Assembly: GCA_021816565.1 (NCBI GenBank)
Contig: JAKAXN010000105.1
Location: forward strand, 1 to 12,091
Length of the DNA stretch: 12,091 nt
Direction of reading: 5' to 3'
Source: Actinomycetes bacterium
Lineage (GTDB): Bacteria > Actinomycetota > Acidimicrobiia > Acidimicrobiales > Palsa-688
In this document: one piece after another, positions 1 to 6,820 of the stretch
Numbering within the stretch: position 1 is the stretch's first letter
Layout: every line of letters starts with the position of its first letter
Notes under the pieces: model-generated
The model's input: the letters and a program-made list of their open reading frames with translations, nothing else
What the model was told of the DNA's origin: nothing
The model's database searches: none
Program-made: the position numbers and the translations under genes

Positions 1-2
1 TC

Positions 3-284
3 AGCACCCGGGTCAGCGGCCACGCCCTGGACCTGTGCTGGGGGACGCTGCACGTCACCCTCACCGCCCCGGCCGGCACCGCCGAGCGGGTGCAGGTGCT
101 GAAGGGGTCCACGGTCGTGGGCTCGGCCCTCAGCGCCGACGGGTCACCGGCTACCGCGTCGGTGAGCAAGCCAACCTGCTTCGGCTCCGACAGCGAGGAC
201 CTGACCGTGACCGTGACCGAGGTGGCCGCCACCGGTGCCTCCGCCAACAGCGACTTCACCCTCACCCGCGATGCCGGCTGGTAG
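3..284 (+). CDS. C-terminal end of a Thr/Ser-rich, possibly secreted protein (partial)
   Basis: The frame is open from the window edge to a TAG stop and encodes the last 93 residues of a longer protein whose start lies outside. The composition is rich in Thr, Ser, Ala and Val in alternating beta-like runs (for example LHVTLTAPAG and DLTVTVTEVAATGAS), with two cysteines, and it ends in Trp. This resembles an Ig-like or other beta-sandwich domain of an extracytoplasmic protein, but no family motif is recognisable. An internal GTG at 90 is in frame but is more likely an ordinary Val codon, because the coding character continues upstream to the edge. The stop lies inside the next gene (14-bp overlap), so the two may be co-transcribed. 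Function unknown. Confidence 0.6.
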   Translation, partial: STRVSGHALDLCWGTLHVTLTAPAGTAERVQVLKGSTVVGSALSADGSPATASVSKPTCFGSDSEDLTVTVTEVAATGASANSDFTLTRDAGW

Positions 285-678
285 GCGTGTCCGCACCCGT
301 GAGGCCGCACCCGGCGAGCCGGTCGAGGGCCTCAGCGCGGTCACGCTTCTCACCTCGGACATGGCCCGTTCCGTGGCCTTCTACCGGTCCCTGGGATTCC
401 ACCCCCTCTACGGTGGCCCCGGGGCCGACTTCACCAGCTTCCGGGCCGGCACCGGCTACCTCAACCTGCAGCTCGACCCGGGGCGTCCGCCGGCCGGGGC
501 CATCTGGGGGCGGGCCATCTTCTGGGTGGACGACGTGGACGCCATGCACGCCCGGGCCCGGGCGGCCGGCCTCCGGCCCGCCGGTGAGCCGGCCGACGCG
601 CCCTGGGGCGAGCGGTACTTCCACATCCTCGACCCCGACGGTCACGAGCTGAGCTTCGCCCGGCCCCTCGGCACCTGA
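271..678 (+). CDS. VOC-family (glyoxalase/bleomycin-resistance fold) protein
   Basis: A 135-aa protein of the size of a single VOC protein, with two beta-alpha-beta-beta-beta modules. Module one starts near residue 21 (LSAVTLLTSDMARSVAFYRS, then LGFHP); module two runs from about 81 (RAIFWVDDVDAMHARARAAG) to the typical ending HILDPDGHELSFARP at 118-132. Glu126 in DPDGHELSF fits the usual metal ligand. The first-strand ligand, often His, is Thr25 here, so metal binding may be incomplete and no substrate can be assigned. The ATG at 271 was chosen because it is the first ATG and gives normal family length; a GTG at 235 is in frame but adds a Pro/Ser/Thr tail that is a shadow of the upstream gene. 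There is no clear ribosome binding site, consistent with coupling to the upstream gene. Confidence 0.82.
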   Translation: MPAGRRVRTREAAPGEPVEGLSAVTLLTSDMARSVAFYRSLGFHPLYGGPGADFTSFRAGTGYLNLQLDPGRPPAGAIWGRAIFWVDDVDAMHARARAAGLRPAGEPADAPWGERYFHILDPDGHELSFARPLGT

Positions 679-711
679 GCGGCTCCCGGTCACGCCGACG
701 GTCCCCGCTCA
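676..711. terminator. Inverted repeat spanning two convergent stop codons (possible bidirectional terminator)
   Basis: TGAGCGG (676-682) is matched by CCGCTCA (705-711), a perfect 7-bp inverted repeat. A smaller CCG/CGG pair lies inside the 22-nt loop. The arms contain the stop codons of both convergent genes (TGA of the VOC gene, TCA = TGA of the kdpD fragment). There is no T-run on either side, so this is not a textbook intrinsic terminator. Its position between convergent genes is the main support. Confidence 0.35.
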
Positions 712-1851
712 TGCCGACGGGTCGGAGCCGGACCCGTTGTGGCGACGGGCGATCACGTGGACGTCGATCCCGGCCTCACCGGCGGCCTTGAGGATCTTGG
801 CTATCACCGCCCCGGCCCCGGTCATCCGCTCCCAGCGGCTGCGCAGGCTGGACCCGATGACGATCTGGGTGATGTGGTGGTCCCGGGCGAAGTCGGTCAG
901 GGCCCGGGCCGGGTCGTCGTGGTGGATCTCGTGCCACTCCGCCCCCAGGTCGGCGCTGAGCTGCTTCAGCCCGTCCAGGGTCTCGCGGTCCCCGCTCCGG
1001 GACTCGCCCGTCAACACGTGCACCGCGCTCAGGTCGCCCTTGGCCCGGGCGGCCATCCGGGCCGCCCGGCGCATCAGGGCGTCCGTTCCCTCCGCCGCCG
1101 TGACCGCCACCATGATGCGCTCGGCGGTCTCCCACACCCCCGGGGCGGACTCGTTGCGCAGCCGGCGCAGCAGGAGCTCGTCCACCTCGTCCGCCAGGAA
1201 CCGCAGGGCCAGCTCCCGCAGGGCGGTGAGGTTGTCGGTGCGGAAGAAGTTGGCCAGCGCCTGGGGGACCTTCTCGGCCGGGTAGATGTTCCCGTGGACC
1301 ATGCGCCTCCGCAGCGCCTCGGGGGAGGCGTCGACCAGCTCGATCTGGTCCGCTCTGCGGACCACCCAGTCGGGCACCCGCTCCCGCACGGACGCCCCGG
1401 TCATGGTCTCCACCGCGTCGGCGATGCTCTCGAGGTGCTGGACGTTGACCGTGGTGATCACGTCGATGCCGGCGTCGAGGAGGTCGAGGACGTCCTGCCA
1501 GCGCTTCTCGTGGGTCCCCGAGCCCGGCACGTTGGTGTGGGCCAGCTCGTCGACCAGGGCCACCCGGGGGTGGCGGGCCAGCACCGCCTCGAGATCCATC
1601 TCCTCGAACACCGTCCCCCGGTATCCGACCTTCCGGCGCGGTACCACCTCGAATCCGGAGGTCAGCTCGAGGGTCCGGGGCCGGCCGTGGGATTCGACGA
1701 AGCCGATGACCACGTCGGTGCCCCGGTCCCGGCGGCGGGCCCCTTCGCTCAGCATGGCGAAGGTCTTGCCGACCCCGGCCGCCGCTCCCAGGTAGATACG
1801 GAAGTGCCCGGCGGGTGCCACTTCCTCGACCACGTCGGCCCGGTCGGTCAC
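709..1851 (-). CDS. kdpD: Truncated KdpD: N-terminal P-loop sensor module plus Usp domain, no kinase
   Basis: A 380-aa protein holding only the cytoplasmic regulatory half of KdpD. Residues 15-225 form the KdpD N-terminal domain, with Walker A GAAAGVGKT (22-30), Walker B-like VALVDELAHTNVPGS (97-111) and the family stretch DVITTVNVQHLES (130-142). Residues 246-369 form a universal-stress-type domain ending IVIGSSLRSRWERM and VHVIARR. In full-length KdpD this half adjusts kinase output; in some firmicutes the Usp domain binds c-di-AMP, which is not testable here. It ends at residue 380, where the membrane segments of a full KdpD would begin. That missing part is encoded at 6821-8302 on the other strand. 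The GTG start overlaps the upstream stop (GTGA); the frame extends further upstream, but that part is a shadow of the neighbouring gene. Short KdpD proteins are known from cyanobacteria such as Anabaena, so truncation need not mean decay. Last gene of the kdp operon. Confidence 0.93.
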   Translation of the reverse strand: MTDRADVVEEVAPAGHFRIYLGAAAGVGKTFAMLSEGARRRDRGTDVVIGFVESHGRPRTLELTSGFEVVPRRKVGYRGTVFEEMDLEAVLARHPRVALVDELAHTNVPGSGTHEKRWQDVLDLLDAGIDVITTVNVQHLESIADAVETMTGASVRERVPDWVVRRADQIELVDASPEALRRRMVHGNIYPAEKVPQALANFFRTDNLTALRELALRFLADEVDELLLRRLRNESAPGVWETAERIMVAVTAAEGTDALMRRAARMAARAKGDLSAVHVLTGESRSGDRETLDGLKQLSADLGAEWHEIHHDDPARALTDFARDHHITQIVIGSSLRSRWERMTGAGAVIAKILKAAGEAGIDVHVIARRHNGSGSDPSA

Positions 1852-2183
1852 AGGGCCCCATCGTGGCCCGACGGGTGCTCCGTCGGGAGGAACTCGTATT
1901 CGGGGTTGAACACCACCAGCTCCCCGTCGCAGGAGCGCGCCGTGCCCTCCACCCGGCACAGGCACCCGGCGGCCAGGCCGGCCACCGACGACCGGCCGGT
2001 GAAGGCCAGGGTGATCTCCCCCGTCCCGTCCTCCAGTCGGCACAGGTAGGAGCGGACCCCGGCCAGGCGGGCCGCCGCCGTAGCGGTGACGATCCCCGAC
2101 ACCGCGATCCTGGTGCGGGGAGCGGCGCAGGCCAGCCGGCGGACCACCGGGAGGCCTCCCCACGTGTCGCCGTCGGGTGTCAT
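1848..2183 (-). CDS. Small OB-fold nucleic-acid-binding-type protein inside the kdp operon
   Basis: A 111-aa protein. Residues 25-95 look like an OB-fold of the tRNA/helicase 'wedge' type: RIAVSGIVTA, then SYLCRLEDGTGEITLAFTGR, then LAAGCLCRVEGTARSCDGEL and the terminal VVFNPEYEFLP. From memory, actinobacterial OB-fold proteins encoded next to Trk/CeoBC potassium genes share the pattern 'R..V.G.......L.A.L.DGT..L...W.GR.S..G...G......G......G...L.NP.YEL.P', which this protein matches well. No catalytic residues are expected. The ATG overlaps the kdpC stop (ATGA), and its stop overlaps the kdpD start (GTGA), with GGAG just upstream of the ATG, so it is translated as an integral part of the operon. 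Nucleic-acid binding is inferred from the fold only; it could equally be a protein- or nucleotide-binding regulator. Its role in potassium transport is unknown. Confidence 0.85.
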   Translation of the reverse strand: MTPDGDTWGGLPVVRRLACAAPRTRIAVSGIVTATAAARLAGVRSYLCRLEDGTGEITLAFTGRSSVAGLAAGCLCRVEGTARSCDGELVVFNPEYEFLPTEHPSGHDGAL

Positions 2184-2770
2184 CTCTCCAGGTGGGCCAG
2201 GGCCTCGTTGAGCCGCAGCACGTCGATGTAGCTGCTGCCGAGGAACCCCAGCTGGGCGCTGTGGGTCTGCTCCTTGATGATGGCGCGCAGCTTCGATGGG
2301 GCGACGCCGGTGGCCCGGGACACCATCGGTATCTGCACCGTGGCGTCCATGGGGCTGATGTCGGGGTCGTATCCGCTGCCGGAGGTGGTGACCAGGTCGG
2401 GTGTGGGGTTCACTCCCATCGAGTGCCACCAGGCGACCAGCGCCCGGGTGTTGTCCAGGAGGGTCCGGGAGCGGGGGCCGAGGTTGGTGGCGCCCGATGA
2501 CCCGCTGACCCCGTTGGCCATCAGGGGATTGTCGCCGCCCGACTGGGTCCTGCTGGCGGCGTAGGGGCCGAAGTTGTCCGGCCTGCCGTGGAACCACCTG
2601 GGGCTGGACCAGGTCTGCCCGATCAGGGTGGACCCGTTGGCCGTGAGCGACCCGTTGGCCTGGTGGGGGAACAAGGCCTGGGCCACGCCGGTGCCGGCCA
2701 GGGCGTAGATGAATATCAGGACTACGAAAGTGACGGCCAGGATGACCGCCCGGCGGAGATGGGTGAGCAT
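2180..2770 (-). CDS. kdpC: K+-transporting ATPase subunit C
   Basis: A 196-aa KdpC, normal family length. One membrane segment near the N terminus (about residues 8-30, AVILAVTFVVLIFIYALAG) precedes an extracytoplasmic domain. Family signatures are visible: NGSTLIGQTWSSPRWFHGRP (45-64), SGGDNPL with NLGPRS (77-101), and the C-terminal block DISPMDATVQIPMVSRATG (137-155) followed by LGFLGSSYIDVLRLNEAL. KdpC is an accessory subunit that supports K+ handling and complex assembly in KdpFABC. The ATG at 2770 follows an AGGAAG ribosome binding site with six bases of spacing and lies 13 bp after kdpB, the largest gap inside the operon. No defects seen. Confidence 0.97.
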   Translation of the reverse strand: MLTHLRRAVILAVTFVVLIFIYALAGTGVAQALFPHQANGSLTANGSTLIGQTWSSPRWFHGRPDNFGPYAASRTQSGGDNPLMANGVSGSSGATNLGPRSRTLLDNTRALVAWWHSMGVNPTPDLVTTSGSGYDPDISPMDATVQIPMVSRATGVAPSKLRAIIKEQTHSAQLGFLGSSYIDVLRLNEALAHLER

Positions 2771-2783
2771 GGCGGGCTTCCTG

Positions 2784-4865
2784 TCAGTAGGCCCCGAGGG
2801 CCACGAGGATGAGGTCGATGAGCTTGATGAATATGAACGGCGTGACGATCCCGCCCAGGCCGTAGATCAACACGTTGCGCCGCAGGATGGAGGCTGCGCC
2901 CGCGGCCCGGAACTTCACGCCTCGCAGGGCCAGGGGTATCAGCGCCACGATCACCAGGGCGTTGAAGATCACCGCCGACAGCACTGCACTCTGGGGGCTG
3001 TGCAGCTTCATGATGTTGAGCGTGTTGAGCTGCGGGTAGGTCGCCACGAACAGGGCCGGGATGATGGCGAAGTACTTGGCCACGTCGTTGGCGATCGAGA
3101 ACGTGGTCAGCGAGCCCCGGGTGATGAGCAGCTGCTTGCCGATCTCCACCACGTCGATGAGCTTGGTGGGGTTGGAGTCCAGGTCCACCATGTTCCCGGC
3201 CTCTTTGGCCGCGGTCGTGCCCGTGTTCATGGCCACACCGACGTCGGCCTGGGCCAGGGCCGGGGCGTCGTTGGTGCCGTCCCCGGTCATGGCGACCAGC
3301 TTGCCGCCCTCCTGCTCGGCCTTGATCAGGGCCATCTTCGCCTCCGGGGTGGCCTCTGCCAGGAAGTCGTCCACGCCGGCCTCCTGGGCGATGGCCGCCG
3401 CGGTCAGGGGATTGTCGCCGGTGATCATCACCGTGCGGATGCCCATCTGGCGCATCTCCTCGAACTTCTCGCGGATGCCCTGCTTGACCACGTCCTTGAG
3501 CTCGATGACCCCCAGGATCGTGGTGCCGTCGGCCACCGCCAGGGGGGTGGACCCGGCCTTCGAGACCCGCTCGACGATGCCGTCCAGGTCGGCCGGGATG
3601 GCGCCGCCCTGCTCGGACACCCACCGCTTGACCGCCTCGGCCGCTCCCTTGCGGATCTGCCGGCCGTCCACGTCCAGCCCGGACATCCGGGTCTGGGCGG
3701 TGAACGGCACGAACTCGTGGGGTCCCTCCAGGTTGCGCTCCCGGATGTCGAACCGCTCCTTGGCCAGCACCACGATGGACCGGCCCTCGGGGGTCTCATC
3801 GGCCAGCGAGGCCAGCTGGGCGGAATCGGCCAACTGGCGCTCGTCGTGGCCGTCGACCGGTAGGAAGGCCGAGGCCATCCGGTTGCCGAGGGTGATCGTC
3901 CCGGTCTTGTCGAGCAGGAGCGTCTGCACGTCCCCGGCCGCCTCGACGGCCCGGCCGGACATCGCCAGTACGTTGCGCTGCACCAGTCGGTCCATCCCGG
4001 CGATTCCGATGGCCGACAGCAGGGCGCCGATGGTGGTGGGGATGAGGCAGACCAGCAGGGCCACCAGCACCACCACCGAAACCGTCGTGCCCGAGTAGTG
4101 CCCGAACGGCTGCAGGGACACCACCACCGGGAGGAACACGATGGTGAGCACCGACAGCAGGATGGTCAGGGCGATCTCGTTGGGGGTCTTCTGCCGGTTG
4201 GCCCCCTCGACCAGGGTGATCATCCGGTCGATGAACGTCTGGCCCCGCTCGGCGGTGATGCGGACCACGATCCGGTCCGACAGCACCTTGGTGCCGCCCG
4301 TGACGGCTGAGCGGTCACCGCCCGACTCCCGGATGACGGGTGCGGACTCGCCGGTGATGGCCGACTCGTCGACCGAGGCGATGCCGTCGATGATGTCGCC
4401 GTCGGATGGGATCAGGTCACCGGCCTCGCAGACGACGGTGTCGCCCTTGTTGAGAGCGGAGGCAGCGACCCGCTCCTCGGTGCCGTCCGCCCGCAGTCGG
4501 CGGGCCTCGGTCTCGGCCCGCATCCTCCGCAGGGTGTCGGCCTGGGCCTTGCCCCGGCCCTCGGCCATGGCCTCGGCGAAGTTGGCGAACAGGACTGTGA
4601 GGAACAGCCAGACGGTGATGGACCAGGTGAAGATGCCGGGGTGGGCGATGGCCTCGAAGAAGACCACCACGGTGCCGACCAGCACCACGAACATGACCGG
4701 GTTCCTGATCTGGACCCGGGGGTCCAGCTTGACGAAGGAGTCCCGCAGGGACTGCTTCAGGATGGTCCGGTCGAACAGGCTGCGGGCCTGGGCCACGCCC
4801 TTCCCCCCTGAGGCTTGGGGGAGTGGGGCTTCGGGCTGAGTGGTCGAGGGTGTGGTGGTGGTCAT
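2784..4865 (-). CDS. kdpB: K+-transporting P-type ATPase subunit B (catalytic)
   Basis: A 693-aa P-type ATPase that hydrolyses ATP to drive K+ uptake in the membrane KdpFABC complex. Motifs in order: actuator loop TGES (171-174), phosphorylation motif DKTGT with Asp319, nucleotide-domain KGAAE (406-410), [14 protein letters not shown] (480-493), hinge GDGTND (528-533). The charged pair in IANDVAKYF (Asp594, Lys597) matches the membrane residues that couple transport to hydrolysis in E. coli KdpB. Hydrophobic segments lie near 57-70, 83-97, 230-250, 263-288 and in the C-terminal third. The N terminus has a Thr/Pro-rich tail ([14 protein letters not shown]) ahead of the conserved start, so a slightly later start is possible. 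The ATG overlaps the kdpA stop by one base (TGATG). All catalytic residues are intact. Confidence 0.98.
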   Translation of the reverse strand: MTTTTPSTTQPEAPLPQASGGKGVAQARSLFDRTILKQSLRDSFVKLDPRVQIRNPVMFVVLVGTVVVFFEAIAHPGIFTWSITVWLFLTVLFANFAEAMAEGRGKAQADTLRRMRAETEARRLRADGTEERVAASALNKGDTVVCEAGDLIPSDGDIIDGIASVDESAITGESAPVIRESGGDRSAVTGGTKVLSDRIVVRITAERGQTFIDRMITLVEGANRQKTPNEIALTILLSVLTIVFLPVVVSLQPFGHYSGTTVSVVVLVALLVCLIPTTIGALLSAIGIAGMDRLVQRNVLAMSGRAVEAAGDVQTLLLDKTGTITLGNRMASAFLPVDGHDERQLADSAQLASLADETPEGRSIVVLAKERFDIRERNLEGPHEFVPFTAQTRMSGLDVDGRQIRKGAAEAVKRWVSEQGGAIPADLDGIVERVSKAGSTPLAVADGTTILGVIELKDVVKQGIREKFEEMRQMGIRTVMITGDNPLTAAAIAQEAGVDDFLAEATPEAKMALIKAEQEGGKLVAMTGDGTNDAPALAQADVGVAMNTGTTAAKEAGNMVDLDSNPTKLIDVVEIGKQLLITRGSLTTFSIANDVAKYFAIIPALFVATYPQLNTLNIMKLHSPQSAVLSAVIFNALVIVALIPLALRGVKFRAAGAASILRRNVLIYGLGGIVTPFIFIKLIDLILVALGAY

Positions 4866-6553
4866 CAGAAGAACTTCCCGTGGCTCAGTTGCTCGACGAT
4901 CGGCCCCAGCGACACCGCCGGGAAGAAGGTCAGACCGCCGACGATCAGGATCACGCCAACAGTCAGGCCGATGAACATGCCGTTGTCGGTGCGGAACGTC
5001 CCCAGCCCGGCCGGCACCTTCTGTTTGGCCGCCAGGGTGCCGGCCAGGGCCAGCACCGGCACGATGATGCCGAACCGGCCGATCAGCATGTCGAAGGCCC
5101 CGATGATGTTGTAGAAGGCCGTGTTGCCGGTCAGGCCGCCGAAGGCGGATCCGTTGTTGTTGCCCTGGGAGGTGAGGGCGTAGAGGATCTCGCTGAAGCC
5201 GTGTGGCCCACTGTTGAGCGGCCCGGCCCGACCGGCGTGCAGTGACACCGCCACCGCGGTGAACACCAGGACGATGATGGGCATCACCAGTGCGGCCAGG
5301 CCGGCCAGCTTCACCTCCCGGGCCTGGATCTTCTTCCCCAGGTACTCGGGTGTACGCCCGATCATCAGGCCGCCTATGAACACGGCGATGATGGCGAAGT
5401 ACAGGATGCTGTACAGGCCCGTTCCCACCCCTCCGGGGGAGACCTCGCCCAGCATCATGCCGGTGAGGAGGGCGAAGCCGCCCATCGGGGTGAACGAGTC
5501 GTAGCTGGCGTCGGCCGACCCGGTGGAGGTGCTGGTGGAGGTCACGCCGAACAGGGCGCTGGTGGTGTCACCGAAGCGCACTTCCTTGCCCTCTGTGTTG
5601 CCCACGGTGCTGTGGATGCCGGCGGCGGCCACCGCCGGGTTGTTGGTGTGCTCGGAGTAGGTGGCCATGGCGGCCCAGCCGGAGAAGAGGATGGCCATGG
5701 CGGCTAGCAGGGCAGCCCCGTGGCGGATGCTGCCCACCATCTTGCCGAAGGTGTAGGTGAGGGCCACCGGGATGCACAGGATCAGGTACATGGACAGCCA
5801 GTTGGTGAGGCCGGTGGGGTTCTCGAAGGCGGTGGCCGAGTTGGCGTTGAGGAAGCCACCCCCGTTGGTGCCCAACTGCTTGATGGTCTCCATGAACCCA
5901 ATGGGGCCCCGGGGGATGGTCTGGGTCACCCCGTTGAGCACATCCTTGATCGACGCGGTGCCGGCCAGGGTCTGGACCGCTCCCTCCCCGACGAAGACGA
6001 TGCCGGCCACGAAGGCGATCGGGATCAGGATGTAGAGCACGCAGCGGGTGATGTCCACCCAGAAGTTGCCGATGGTGGCGGAGCTGCGCCGGGCGAAGCC
6101 CCGCACCAGGGTGATGGCCACGGCGATGCCGACCGCCGCCGACACGAACTGCTGGACGGTCAGCACGCCGATCTGGGAGAAGTACGACATGGTGGTCTCG
6201 CCGCCGTAGTTCTGCCAGTTGGTGTTGGACAGGAACGACGACTGGGTGTTGAACGCCAGGGCCGGGGTCACCCCCCCCTGCTTCTGCGGGTTGAGCGGCA
6301 GGGACCCCTGGATGCGCAGCATCAGGTACCCGAGCCCGAGGAACACGGCCGAGAAGATGAGCAGGGAGGCCGCGTAGCGCTTCCAGCTCTGCTCCTGCTC
6401 CGGGTCGGTTCCGAGCAGCCGGTATACCGGGCGCTCGGCCCAGGCCAGGTAGTGGACCCGGCCGTCGAACACGGCCGCCATGTAGGAGCCCAGGAACCGC
6501 CAGGTGAGCCCGAGGGCCACCACCAGGGTGACGATTGTGATGGTCAGCCCCAT
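4865..6553 (-). CDS. kdpA: K+-transporting ATPase subunit A (channel-like K+-binding subunit)
   Basis: A 562-aa polytopic membrane protein of normal KdpA length, related to the SKT (Trk/Ktr/HKT) K+ transporter superfamily. All four pore-loop filter regions are visible: [11 protein letters not shown] (109-119), [13 protein letters not shown] (228-240), [13 protein letters not shown] (369-381) and [13 protein letters not shown] (461-473). It selects K+ at the outer face and passes it towards KdpB. The segment around 314-352, rich in Ser/Thr/Gly and between membrane spans, fits an extracytoplasmic loop. The ATG at 6553 begins one base after the kdpF stop and has only a weak ribosome binding site, suggesting coupling to kdpF. 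No defects seen. Confidence 0.98.
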   Translation of the reverse strand: MGLTITIVTLVVALGLTWRFLGSYMAAVFDGRVHYLAWAERPVYRLLGTDPEQEQSWKRYAASLLIFSAVFLGLGYLMLRIQGSLPLNPQKQGGVTPALAFNTQSSFLSNTNWQNYGGETTMSYFSQIGVLTVQQFVSAAVGIAVAITLVRGFARRSSATIGNFWVDITRCVLYILIPIAFVAGIVFVGEGAVQTLAGTASIKDVLNGVTQTIPRGPIGFMETIKQLGTNGGGFLNANSATAFENPTGLTNWLSMYLILCIPVALTYTFGKMVGSIRHGAALLAAMAILFSGWAAMATYSEHTNNPAVAAAGIHSTVGNTEGKEVRFGDTTSALFGVTSTSTSTGSADASYDSFTPMGGFALLTGMMLGEVSPGGVGTGLYSILYFAIIAVFIGGLMIGRTPEYLGKKIQAREVKLAGLAALVMPIIVLVFTAVAVSLHAGRAGPLNSGPHGFSEILYALTSQGNNNGSAFGGLTGNTAFYNIIGAFDMLIGRFGIIVPVLALAGTLAAKQKVPAGLGTFRTDNGMFIGLTVGVILIVGGLTFFPAVSLGPIVEQLSHGKFF

Positions 6554-6554
6554 G

Positions 6555-6644
6555 TCAGAACCACTCGGGCTTGAACATGGCGATGCCCACGTAGACGAAC
6601 ATCAGGATGGACAAGATCAGCAGGACGACCTGGGTGGCGCTCAC
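6555..6644 (-). CDS. kdpF: K+-transporting ATPase subunit F (29-aa small membrane subunit)
   Basis: A 29-residue peptide read directly on the minus strand: a GTG start, a single hydrophobic helix (VVLLILSILMFVYVGIAMF) and the ending KPEWF. The 'one helix, then P-E-x-F' layout is the KdpF signature, and the position immediately before kdpA is the canonical one. KdpF is a small subunit thought to stabilise the Kdp complex. GGAG lies five bases before the GTG. The start overlaps the upstream small ORF (GTGA), and the stop is one base from the kdpA ATG. Confidence 0.93.
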   Translation of the reverse strand: MSATQVVLLILSILMFVYVGIAMFKPEWF

Positions 6645-6724
6645 ACCCGCTCCAGGGCCCAGACCAGGGCGAGCATCGCGCCGAAGAACGCGATGATGCC
6701 CACCACGACGAGGAAATCAGCCAT
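6641..6724 (-). CDS. 27-aa membrane peptide preceding kdpF
   Basis: A 27-residue frame, ATG to TGA: MADFLVVVGIIAFFG followed by AMLALVWALERV. It is one hydrophobic helix with a charged ending (ERV). It overlaps the kdpF start by four bases (GTGA), and a GAGG lies close before its ATG, so it would be the first translated gene of the operon. From memory, small single-helix ORFs with a similar ending (...xER[LV] or DRL) occur just upstream of kdpF in other bacteria and are usually left unannotated. It is too short for firm homology. Possible roles are a fifth small Kdp subunit or a leader that sets kdpF translation. Function unknown. Confidence 0.65.
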   Translation of the reverse strand: MADFLVVVGIIAFFGAMLALVWALERV

Positions 6725-6820
6725 GCCCTCGATGCTGGCCCGACCGTTCTGAACGGCTTCTCAACACCGGGCCGGCGGTCTGAACAAAATCTTCACGGGC
6801 CGGTGCGGGACAATGGAGCG
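6725..6820. promoter_or_regulatory. Divergent control region of the kdp operon and the kinase/kdpE pair
   Basis: These 96 bp separate the first minus-strand kdp ORF from the plus-strand kinase gene and must hold both promoters. The centre is locally AT-richer than its surroundings (6779-6796). On the plus strand, CAAAAT at 6785-6790 could be a weak -10 for the kinase gene. No convincing -35/-10 pair was found for the kdp operon, which would fit an activator-dependent promoter. The region is too short for a K+ or c-di-AMP riboswitch leader. Confidence 0.6.
6748..6796 (-). promoter_or_regulatory. Predicted KdpE operator: two 18-bp direct repeats, four hexamer half-sites
   Basis: Read on the minus strand, GTGAAGATTTTGTTCAGA (6796-6779) and GTTGAGAAGCCGTTCAGA (6765-6748) agree at 12 of 18 positions. 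Each contains two similar hexamers (TGAAGA or TTGAGA, then TTCAGA) set 11 bp apart; on the plus strand the four begin at 6748, 6759, 6779 and 6790. Offsets of 0, 11, 31 and 42 bp keep all four close to one helix face. OmpR/PhoB-family regulators such as KdpE bind direct repeats with about 11-bp period, so this is a good KdpE candidate. It is inferred from spacing only. Confidence 0.45.

Noticed and set aside
739..2049. Long plus-strand open frame opposite the kdpD fragment.
   Set aside because: It mirrors a high-GC gene: composition is His/Gly/Pro/Asp-rich with no motifs, while the minus strand has clear KdpD and OB-fold signatures.
1852..2163. The kdpD frame stays open upstream of its GTG, allowing a 484-aa version.
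   Set aside because: The added part is Gly/Pro/Arg-rich, has no KdpD similarity and lies over the well-supported OB-fold gene; the GTG with GTGA overlap gives a normal KdpD start.
2709..3863. Plus-strand open frame of 384 codons opposite kdpB.
   Set aside because: Antisense shadow of kdpB, whose catalytic motifs are all on the minus strand.
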